This document shows, piece after piece, positions 1-5,078 of a stretch of 7,582 nucleotides of DNA. A model generated the notes under the pieces. It was not told where the DNA came from, did no database searches, and saw only the letters and a list, made by a program, of their open reading frames with translations. Made by a program: the position numbers and the translations under genes. Location: positions 1 through 7,582 of the forward strand of contig JAEWML010000027.1 in NCBI GenBank assembly GCA_023393155.1. Reading direction: 5' to 3'. Each line of letters opens with the position of its first letter. The first letter of the stretch is position 1. Source of the DNA: Bacillota bacterium. Lineage in GTDB: Bacteria; Bacillota; Clostridia; Oscillospirales; Oscillospiraceae.

Positions 1-697
1 CCACCGACTGGGTATACAGCCCCAGATTCGTAAATTTCAATACCGCCGCAATGACAAGCATGCAGACGACGGCGATAAAGACCGGCGTGGGGATTGGAAT
101 GCCGGGAATAAAGTTGCCGAAATAGCCGAAGGTCGCGTCGCTGATAATGGGCAGCTCGTTGTTGTTGATCCATGCGGCGATGGAGCGGCCCGCCGTAAAC
201 AAAATCAGCGTCGCCACCATGGGCTGAATTTTAAAGTAGGCCACCAGAACGCCGTTGAAGGCACCGAAAAGCATGGATACAAGGCAGCACACAAGAAAGG
301 CCACAATAATGGGGGCGTGGAGGGTTTCCGGCCGGGAATCCGTCCCGCACAGCACCCGCAGCACCACGCTGCCGCCGATGGCGATGGCTGCGCCCACGCT
401 GATGTCCTGCCCGCCGGAGGCGGCCGTCACCAGCGTCATGCCGATGGCGAGAATTACCAGCTCCGAGGCATTGTCTAAAATCGTGATGAGATATCCGGAC
501 AAAACCGGGTTTCCGGCGCTGTTGTGGTCCAATGAAATGGCGAAGAAGGAAGGGTCGGCAATCAAATTGAATACCACCAGAATCAACAGCGCCGCAATGG
601 GAATAAAAATTTGATGCCGGGTCAGGCGGGAGAGCAGCGAGCCCGTTTTCACGCGCTGCGGCGGCGTCTGAACAGGTGTTTTTGTAGATGTCGTCAT
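1..697 (-). CDS. ytfT: Sugar ABC transporter permease, YtfT-like (C-terminus cut by the window edge)
   Basis: Inner-membrane subunit of a sugar importer that forms the translocation pore with the ATPase encoded just upstream. The frame is open from the ATG at 697 to the left edge, giving 232 residues of the roughly 330 usual for the family, so the last third is missing. After a short Lys/Arg-containing N-terminal tail come hydrophobic segments near residues 30-47, 67-93, 100-117, 128-153 and 203-221. The conserved SGGQDISVGA stretch (94-103) and the NGVLVAYFKIQPMVATL block (148-164) match E. coli YtfT and RbsC-type permeases, closest to YtfT from memory. The start is fixed by GGAGGTG (705-711) and by an ATGA overlap with the ATPase stop, which indicates translational coupling. 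In this family a second permease (YjfF-like) often follows; it would lie outside the window. The substrate is inferred, not shown. Confidence 0.9.
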   Translation of the reverse strand, partial: MTTSTKTPVQTPPQRVKTGSLLSRLTRHQIFIPIAALLILVVFNLIADPSFFAISLDHNSAGNPVLSGYLITILDNASELVILAIGMTLVTAASGGQDISVGAAIAIGGSVVLRVLCGTDSRPETLHAPIIVAFLVCCLVSMLFGAFNGVLVAYFKIQPMVATLILFTAGRSIAAWINNNELPIISDATFGYFGNFIPGIPIPTPVFIAVVCMLVIAAVLKFTNLGLYTQSV

Positions 698-2211
698 GGA
701 TTCTCACCTCCGGCGATGGTCGTCATGATCTTGTTCTGTGTCAGGTCATCCCCGGTCAGTTCGCCCACCACCTTGCGGTCGCGCATCACGATCAGGCGGG
801 AACAGGTACGCAGCATCTCATCGATTTCCGAGGAGATGAAGGTGACGCTCTTGCCCTGCGCCGCCAGCTTCAGCACCAGCTTTTGAATCTCCAGCTTGGT
901 GCCGATATCAATGCCCCGGGTGGGCTCGTCAAGAATTAAGAACACCGGATTGGTCAGCAGCCAGCGGGCCAGAATGACCTTCTGCTGATTCCCGCCGGAA
1001 AGGGACTTGACCGGCGTATCGGCGGAGGCCGTCTTGATATCCAGCAGTTGAATGTACTCGTCGGCAAAGGCCTCCGCCTGCGCCCGTGTAAAGGGGCGGA
1101 AGAACCCCTTCATCACCTGAAGGGCCAGAATGATATTTTCCCGGACGGACAGGTCGCCCACGATGCCGTCCCGTTTGCGGTCCTCAGGCAGATAGCCGAT
1201 GCCGAGCTTCATAGCGTCCAAGGGCTTTGAAATCCGCACCTTTTTCCCGTTCACGGAAAGTGTACCGCCAATGGCCCGGTCCGCGCCGAACAGCGCCCGG
1301 ACGCACTCGCTGCGTCCGGAGCCCAAAAGGCCGGTAAAGCCGTTGACCTCGCCCTTTTGAATGGAGAAATCGAAGGGCTTGATTCCGGCTGTGCTGGCAA
1401 GCTGAACGGCCTCCATCACACAGGCGCCATCCGCGTCATACCCCACCCGCGCGTCCGCCTTACCAACGCCGTCCAGGTCGTCCAGCTCCTTGCCCAGCAT
1501 TTTTGAAACCAGCAGGACCCGGGGCAGGTCCTCTATGACATATTCTCCGACCAACTGTCCGTCCCGCAGGACGGTAATCCGGTCGCAGACCTCGTATACC
1601 TGATCCAAAAAGTGGGTGACGAAGACAATTCCCACGCCCTTGGATTTCAAGTTTATCATCAGATTAAATAGCTTGGCGACCTCCTGCTCGTCCAGAGAGG
1701 AGGTTGGTTCGTCCAGAATCAGCACCTTGCATTCCATATCCACCGCACGGGCGATGGCCACCATCTGCTGCACGGCAATGGAGCAGCTTGCAAGCTGCTG
1801 CGTGGGGCTTGCGGGGATGCCCAGCGTGTCCAGCAGCGCGCCCGCATCCCGGTTGATCTTTTTCCAATTCGTCAGCAGCCCCTTTGTCCGCCCGATGTAC
1901 ATGTTCTCCGCCACGGTCAGGTTCGGGCAGAGGGTAATTTCCTGATAGACCGTGCTGATGCCCATTTCCTGCGCGTCCTGCGGGGATTTGATGGCGGCGG
2001 GGCCGTCGTACCCCCGAATATAGATGGTTCCTTCGTCTTTCGGGTACACACCCGTAAGGACCTTGATCAATGTGGATTTTCCCGCTCCGTTTTCGCCCAT
2101 CAGCGCATGGATTTCTCCCTCGCGCAGGGTAAAGTCCACATTTTGCAGGGCGCGTACGCCCGGAAAATTCTTGCAAATACCGCGCAGTTCCAATACGGCG
2201 CCCTCTTGCAT
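694..2211 (-). CDS. ytfR: Sugar ABC transporter ATP-binding protein, YtfR-like, two fused nucleotide-binding domains
   Basis: Cytoplasmic ATPase that powers the importer. The 505-residue length is usual for RbsA/MglA/YtfR proteins. Domain 1 has Walker A GENGAGKST (39-47), a variant signature SIAVQQ (144-149), Walker B VLILDEPT (163-170) and switch His200. Domain 2 has the degenerate P-loop GLLGSGRSE (294-302, Arg in place of the Walker Lys), signature LSGGNQQK (404-411) and Walker B FLILDEPTRGID (424-435). Its H-loop position reads ISSE, without His. One competent and one degenerate site is normal in this family. The THFLDQVYEVCDRITVLR stretch and the variant signature match E. coli YtfR better than RbsA (recalled comparison). 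I chose the ATG at 2211, preceded by GGAGG at 2222-2226. The longer reading from 2277 would start inside the upstream terminator hairpin and add 22 residues unlike the family. The stop overlaps the permease start by four bases. Confidence 0.93.
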   Translation of the reverse strand: MQEGAVLELRGICKNFPGVRALQNVDFTLREGEIHALMGENGAGKSTLIKVLTGVYPKDEGTIYIRGYDGPAAIKSPQDAQEMGISTVYQEITLCPNLTVAENMYIGRTKGLLTNWKKINRDAGALLDTLGIPASPTQQLASCSIAVQQMVAIARAVDMECKVLILDEPTSSLDEQEVAKLFNLMINLKSKGVGIVFVTHFLDQVYEVCDRITVLRDGQLVGEYVIEDLPRVLLVSKMLGKELDDLDGVGKADARVGYDADGACVMEAVQLASTAGIKPFDFSIQKGEVNGFTGLLGSGRSECVRALFGADRAIGGTLSVNGKKVRISKPLDAMKLGIGYLPEDRKRDGIVGDLSVRENIILALQVMKGFFRPFTRAQAEAFADEYIQLLDIKTASADTPVKSLSGGNQQKVILARWLLTNPVFLILDEPTRGIDIGTKLEIQKLVLKLAAQGKSVTFISSEIDEMLRTCSRLIVMRDRKVVGELTGDDLTQNKIMTTIAGGENP

Positions 2212-2221
2212 AGCCTCTTCG

Positions 2222-2226
2222 CCTCC
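2222..2226 (-). promoter_or_regulatory. Ribosome binding site of the ATPase gene
   Basis: GGAGG on the minus strand, 10 bases before the ATG at 2211. It supports that start over the longer in-frame reading from 2277. The spacing is at the long end of the usual range. Confidence 0.65.
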
Positions 2227-2246
2227 AGTCAAGGATAAGATACTTG

Positions 2247-2312
2247 AAAATAAAAGGGGCGCGCGGCGCGGATACAAGGATCAAGCATCCAAATATGCCG
2301 TACCGCGCGCCC
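2247..2312 (-). terminator. Intrinsic terminator-like hairpin between binding-protein and ATPase genes
   Basis: On the minus strand a perfect 10-bp GC-only stem, GGGCGCGCGG with CCGCGCGCCC (+ strand arms 2257-2266 and 2303-2312), encloses a 36-base loop that holds a smaller GGAT/ATCC hairpin. The 3' arm is followed at once by CTTTTATTTTC (about 2246-2256), a U-rich tract. It lies 31 bases after the binding-protein stop and before the ATPase ribosome site. This is the position of a partial terminator or mRNA-stabilising stem that raises the binding protein over the other subunits; partial read-through is inferred because no separate promoter is evident for the ATPase gene. Confidence 0.8.
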
Positions 2313-2343
2313 GAGGTTATTTGAGATTCAGCGTAGCCGGAGC

Positions 2344-3360
2344 TTAGATACCGTAGGTATCCACGTCGGCCTGGGTGATGGTGGCGGCGTCAAAGCCCTT
2401 CTCGTCCATGATGACGACCTTCTGGGCGGGGGCGTTGCCCTTCTCCATCTCATGGATAATGTCGTTGATGTAGGAGGCCTGGAACGGATTGCACTGTCCG
2501 TCATAGTTCCAGTTGCCGGCCAGCAGCTCTTCAAGGGCCCACTTGTTGCAGTCGAAGCCCATGATGATGACGTCTCCGTTCACGCCGTGGGAGATGTTGG
2601 CCTTATCCAGCGCGGCCACGGCGCCCTTGGCCATGTCGTCGTTCTCTGCATAGATGACGTTGAAGGACTTGCCGGAGTCGATGACGGACTGCACAATCTG
2701 CTGTGCCGTCTCAGCGTTCCACTCGGCGGTCTGCTGGGTAATCATGTTCCAGTTGTCATTGGAGGCCACCATCTCGTCCAACGCGCCGGTGCGCCCGATC
2801 TGAGCGGCCGAGCCCATCACGCCCTGAATATGGATGACGTTATATGTATCCAGCTTCTGGCCCGACAGCCAATCCACGGCGGTCTGGCCTTCCTTGGCCA
2901 TGTCGGAGACGATGGAGGCCACATACAGGCTTTCGTCGGCGTCAATGGTGCGGTCGAACAGAATGACCTGAATACCGGCGGTCTGCGCATCCTGCAGGAC
3001 GGAATCCCAGCCGGAGGTGCCTGCCGCGGAGATCAGCAGATAATCCACCTCGTCCTGAATGAACTTCTGGGCGGCGGCGATCTGCTCGTCATTTTTCAGG
3101 CTGTATGCGAAGGAAGCCTCATAGCCGTTGACCTCGGTAAAGGTGGCCTTCATATCTTTGTCATTGGCGGTGCGGTAGCCGGATTCGTTGGGGTCGTTGT
3201 TGATAATGCCGACTTTGATCAGATCGCTGCCACCCTCGGGGGCAGAAGCTGCGCTTCCGCCGGGTGCAGAGCTTCCGGCGGGGGTTCCGCCGTTGCCGCC
3301 ACAGGCGGCCAGCGCGAGAACCATGCAGAGAGACAAGGCAAGACTAAGCAACTTTTTCAT
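2344..3360 (-). CDS. ytfQ: Sugar-binding lipoprotein of an ABC importer, YtfQ-like (periplasmic-binding-protein type 1)
   Basis: Extracytoplasmic receptor that captures the sugar and delivers it to the permease. It is 338 residues with a lipoprotein signal: MKK start, hydrophobic core and lipobox LAAC with Cys20 as the lipid anchor. A Gly/Ala/Ser/Pro-rich tether (21-45) precedes the two-lobed domain (about 47-335). Blocks shared with E. coli YtfQ (recalled comparison) are GWDSVLQDAQTAGI (117-130), FDRTID (135-140), IQGVMGSAAQIGR (178-190) and YAENDDMAKGA (237-247). YtfQ in E. coli binds galactofuranose, so a furanose or pentose ligand is likely, but the binding residues cannot be assigned with certainty here. 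GTGAGGAAG precedes the ATG with suitable spacing. It is first in its operon, behind a good promoter (3453-3481) and ahead of a hairpin terminator, an arrangement that favours high expression. Confidence 0.93.
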   Translation of the reverse strand: MKKLLSLALSLCMVLALAACGGNGGTPAGSSAPGGSAASAPEGGSDLIKVGIINNDPNESGYRTANDKDMKATFTEVNGYEASFAYSLKNDEQIAAAQKFIQDEVDYLLISAAGTSGWDSVLQDAQTAGIQVILFDRTIDADESLYVASIVSDMAKEGQTAVDWLSGQKLDTYNVIHIQGVMGSAAQIGRTGALDEMVASNDNWNMITQQTAEWNAETAQQIVQSVIDSGKSFNVIYAENDDMAKGAVAALDKANISHGVNGDVIIMGFDCNKWALEELLAGNWNYDGQCNPFQASYINDIIHEMEKGNAPAQKVVIMDEKGFDAATITQADVDTYGI

Positions 3361-3409
3361 GTTTCTTCCTCACTTTCATTCATCGCGTTTGATATGGCGC
3401 GGGGACTGC

Positions 3410-3419
3410 CGTCCGGACG
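3410..3419. repeat. 10-bp perfect palindrome in the binding-protein leader
   Basis: CGTCCGGACG is self-complementary and lies roughly 27-36 bases downstream of the predicted transcription start of the binding-protein gene. It could be a small leader hairpin or an operator half. Nothing else supports a function. Confidence 0.3.
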
Positions 3420-3452
3420 TATTGCCGGCCTCCGTCAGGCTTTCTTGTCTGC

Positions 3453-3481
3453 ATTAAACCTGATTCCAAGCCTAAAGTCAA
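3453..3481 (-). promoter_or_regulatory. Sigma-A promoter of the transporter operon
   Basis: On the minus strand TTGACT (3476-3481) and TTTAAT (3453-3458) are separated by exactly 17 bases, each one mismatch from the TTGACA/TATAAT consensus. The predicted start near 3446 gives a leader of about 85 bases to the binding-protein ATG. This is the best promoter in the region for the leftward genes. Confidence 0.75.
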
Positions 3482-3505
3482 TATGCGTTTGTGCCATTTT
3501 GCCAT

Positions 3506-3521
3506 ATTTGTATGCATAAAC
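3506..3521. promoter_or_regulatory. Candidate AraR-type operator upstream of the transporter promoter
   Basis: Reads ATTTGTATGCATAAAC on the plus strand, with a perfect TATGCATA core (3511-3518). On the minus strand it matches 12 of 16 positions of the ATTTGTACGTACAAAT-like AraR operator as I recall it. It is centred about 68 bases upstream of the predicted transporter start. An AraR-like protein is encoded next door. Binding is inferred; AT-rich DNA makes partial matches easy. Confidence 0.4.
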
Positions 3522-3586
3522 AAAACAACTTTCACAAAAATTAAAAATCCAGATACAAGTTTTAAAAAGTGGTTGCTTTTTGTTAA

Positions 3587-3633
3587 GTTTTTGTTTAATA
3601 TTTTACGGTCAAAGCGTGTATTTGTTTAATATT
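3587..3633. repeat. Tandem direct repeat with 31-bp period
   Basis: TTTGTTTAATATT occurs exactly at 3590-3602 and 3621-3633. Including the three bases before each copy, 15 of 16 positions agree (3587-3602 and 3618-3633). A weaker TTTGTTAA precedes them at 3579. The 31-bp period is close to three helical turns, so the copies face the same side of the DNA. Such phased direct repeats are typical of activator binding sites, and the AraC-type response regulator of this locus is a candidate ligand (inference). Confidence 0.5.
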
Positions 3634-3651
3634 CTATGATTTTGCCAAGGA

Positions 3652-3701
3652 CCTTTTAGGCCGGGACAAGCATACATACTTGCCCATTTCTGGCCTGAAG
3701 G
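3652..3701. repeat. GC-rich interrupted inverted repeat (hairpin) in the control region
   Basis: Pairing arms are CCTT/AAGG (3652-3655, 3698-3701), AGGCC/GGCCT (3658-3662, 3692-3696), GGG/CCC (3663-3665, 3683-3685) and CAAG/CTTG (3667-3670, 3679-3682). The loop is CATACATA, for 16 base pairs in all with small bulges. It stands out as GC-rich inside AT-rich DNA. No U-tract follows directly on either strand, although a T-run begins about 11 bases after it on the plus strand, so it is not a standard terminator. Confidence 0.5.
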
Positions 3702-3753
3702 CGGGAATTTCTTTTTAAAAAGTGGGTTATTTTATGGTCTGCATGTCCAATTT

Positions 3754-3763
3754 TTTGTACAAA
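3754..3763. promoter_or_regulatory. Candidate AraR-type palindromic operator on the repressor side
   Basis: TTTGTACAAA is a perfect 10-bp palindrome built from the TTTGTAC/GTACAAA half-sites known for AraR, but with the halves overlapping. It lies about 110 bases upstream of the predicted repressor transcription start and 245 bases from the other candidate at 3506-3521. A pair of distant sites would fit the looping seen for AraR in B. subtilis. This is inference from the motif. Confidence 0.35.
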
Positions 3764-3851
3764 GAGATGATAAGTTTTAGAATTTGTTTTGGGCATACTG
3801 CAAAAATTATTGAAAAATTAACTTTATTTTTTAGCTATATTGTTGTGGTTC

Positions 3852-3860
3852 TGGTATAAT
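3852..3860 (+). promoter_or_regulatory. Extended -10 promoter of the regulator operon
   Basis: TGGTATAAT carries a perfect TATAAT (3855-3860) with the upstream TG of an extended -10 element. No good -35 hexamer stands at 16-18 bases, which is usual for extended -10 promoters. The predicted start near 3867 gives a leader of about 28 bases to the ATG at 3895. Confidence 0.7.
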
Positions 3861-3863
3861 TAA

Positions 3864-3878
3864 ACGATCGATTATCGT
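3864..3878. repeat. Inverted repeat at the regulator transcription start
   Basis: ACGAT (3864-3868) and ATCGT (3874-3878) flank five bases and sit across the predicted start site and just before the ribosome site. The position suits an autoregulatory operator. It does not resemble the TTTGTAC half-site, so which protein would bind is unknown. Confidence 0.3.
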
Positions 3879-3882
3879 GATA

Positions 3883-3888
3883 GAGGTG
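3883..3888 (+). promoter_or_regulatory. Ribosome binding site that fixes the repressor start
   Basis: GAGGTG lies six bases before the ATG at 3895. An in-frame GTG at 3877 lacks such a site and falls only about 10 bases after the predicted transcription start, so the ATG is preferred. Confidence 0.75.
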
Positions 3889-3894
3889 GATACA

Positions 3895-4965
3895 ATGGCA
3901 TCGAAGTACAGTGTTTTAGCCGGAATTCTGCGGGAGGAGCTGCTCCGCGGGGGCATTTCCGGCGGTTACAAATTTCCCACGGAAGCGGAGCTGGCCCGGC
4001 GATATCGGATGAGTCGGCAGACCGTGCGGCACGCGATTCAGCTTCTGGTGGAGGAAGGACTGGTGGCGACCCGGCAGGGCAGCGGCATCTATGCCACCGG
4101 AAAACCGGTGGATATTGCCTCCCGTCAGGTTGCGGTGATTACGTCCTTTCTGGACGACTATATTTTCCCCACGGTGCTCCATGACGCGCAGACCGTTTTT
4201 GCGCAGGAGGGCTATTCCACGCTGGTGTTCTCCACGGAGAATGAAGTGATGCGGGAACGGGAAATCCTAGGCAAGCTGCTTTTGGAGCCGGTGCGGGGAA
4301 TTTTGGTGGAGGGCGCAAAAACCGCCCTGCCCAGTCCCAACATTGATTTGTACCAAAAGCTGCGTCAGGCGGACATTCCCATCGTCTTTCTTCATGGCGC
4401 CTATGCCGAATTGGCAGGCGTCCCCTGCGTCTGCGACGACAATTATGGAGGCGGCTATCAGTTAGCCCGTTATCTGATCGAAAAGGGACATAAAAACATT
4501 GCCGGGATATTCAAAAGCGACGACATTCAGGGTCCCCAGCGCTATCACGGCGTGGTCTGCGCCCTGCGGGACGCGGGCCTCCCCATCCATGACGACAGCT
4601 TCCGCTGGTATGATACCCACGACCGGGCAGTGCTGCTGCACCACCGCGATCCCGAGCTGCTCCGCCACCTTTTGGATCCGCAGGCCTCTGCCTCCACGGC
4701 GGTCATCTGCTATAACGATGAGATTGCCTATCTGCTGGTGCAAACGCTGCTTTCCATGAAAATCAGGGTTCCGGAGGATATGGCCGTCGTCAGCTTCGAT
4801 AACAGCTATTACAGTCAGATCGGCTCCACGCCCATCACCTCCCTGTGCCACAGGAACAACAAAATGGGACGTGTCGCCGCCGAGCAGTTGATTCACATGT
4901 TTCAGGGCTTGGGCGGCTCCTCCCATGCGCTGGGCTGGGAACTGATGGAGCGCGCCAGCAGCTAA
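3895..4965 (+). CDS. araR: AraR-type transcriptional repressor: GntR helix-turn-helix fused to a LacI-type sugar-sensing domain
   Basis: Cytoplasmic one-component regulator of 356 residues, against 362 recalled for B. subtilis AraR. Residues 4-68 are a GntR winged helix (FPTEAELARRYRMSRQTVR at 27-45, then EEGLVATRQGSGIYAT). Residues 78-350 form a periplasmic-binding-protein type 1 sensor. Characteristic blocks recalled from AraR recur here: DDYIFP (87-92), AYAELA (169-174), GIFKSDDIQG (204-213), ICYNDEIA (271-278) and VPEDMAVVSFDNS (292-304). In B. subtilis AraR represses arabinose uptake and use until L-arabinose binds. Here it is first gene of the rightward operon and divergent from the transporter, the usual place for a local repressor that is probably autoregulated. 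Its effector could be arabinose or a related sugar; the family match is strong, the ligand is inferred. Confidence 0.92.
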   Translation: MASKYSVLAGILREELLRGGISGGYKFPTEAELARRYRMSRQTVRHAIQLLVEEGLVATRQGSGIYATGKPVDIASRQVAVITSFLDDYIFPTVLHDAQTVFAQEGYSTLVFSTENEVMREREILGKLLLEPVRGILVEGAKTALPSPNIDLYQKLRQADIPIVFLHGAYAELAGVPCVCDDNYGGGYQLARYLIEKGHKNIAGIFKSDDIQGPQRYHGVVCALRDAGLPIHDDSFRWYDTHDRAVLLHHRDPELLRHLLDPQASASTAVICYNDEIAYLLVQTLLSMKIRVPEDMAVVSFDNSYYSQIGSTPITSLCHRNNKMGRVAAEQLIHMFQGLGGSSHALGWELMERASS

Positions 4966-5040
4966 TGAAGAGCGGCGGGGTTATATAATTTGAAACGGCA
5001 ATGGAAGTTTTTGGCCGAATATGCTATTCTTTTAAAAAAG

Positions 5041-5078
5041 GCGGCAGGGACCGTCTGGGGGAGGGACCGTTTTGCTGC
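5041..5078 (+). promoter_or_regulatory. Ribosome site, TTG start and possible hairpin of the response-regulator gene
   Basis: GGAGG (5060-5064) lies seven bases before the TTG at 5072 and decides this start; no ATG stands nearby in frame. AGGGACCGT is repeated at 5046-5054 and 5062-5070, the second copy overlapping the ribosome site. GCGGCA (5041-5046) can pair with TGCTGC (5073-5078), one pair being G-U, which would hold the ribosome site in a loop and the start codon at the stem base. Translational control is only a possibility. Confidence 0.5.

Larger units (their letters stand above)
3361..3894. other. Divergent AT-rich control region between the transporter and regulator blocks
   Basis: No credible gene is visible. 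The first 85 bases next to the binding-protein gene are its GC-rich 5' leader; the rest is strongly AT-rich with many A/T runs, apart from a GC-rich hairpin island at 3652-3701. It holds two outward-facing promoters, palindromes resembling AraR half-sites, a phased direct repeat and an imperfect inverted repeat beside the repressor promoter. These are listed separately. The region is long for a simple divergent promoter, which fits more than one regulator acting here. Confidence 0.85.

Noticed and set aside
1303..1337. Loss of the Walker Lys in the second P-loop of the ATPase, as a sign of inactivation
   Set aside because: GLLGSGRSE-type degenerate second sites are the normal state in the RbsA/YtfR family.
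2212..2277. 22-residue N-terminal extension of the ATPase starting at 2277
   Set aside because: The start would lie inside the terminator hairpin, has no ribosome site, and the added residues are not typical of the family; the ATG at 2211 has GGAGG.
2452..3519. Long open frame (355 residues) on the plus strand opposite the binding-protein gene
   Set aside because: It mirrors the GC-rich codons of a clear YtfQ-like lipoprotein, has no family-like motifs, and ends in the AT-rich leader across the transporter promoter. It is a shadow frame.
3877..3894. GTG start for the repressor six codons upstream
   Set aside because: It has no ribosome site and lies about ten bases after the predicted transcription start, whereas the ATG at 3895 has GAGGTG at proper spacing.
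4984..4989. Perfect TATAAT between the repressor and response-regulator genes, as a separate promoter
   Set aside because: No -35 hexamer and no extended TG element at proper spacing; co-transcription from 3852-3860 is the simpler reading, though a weak internal promoter is not excluded.
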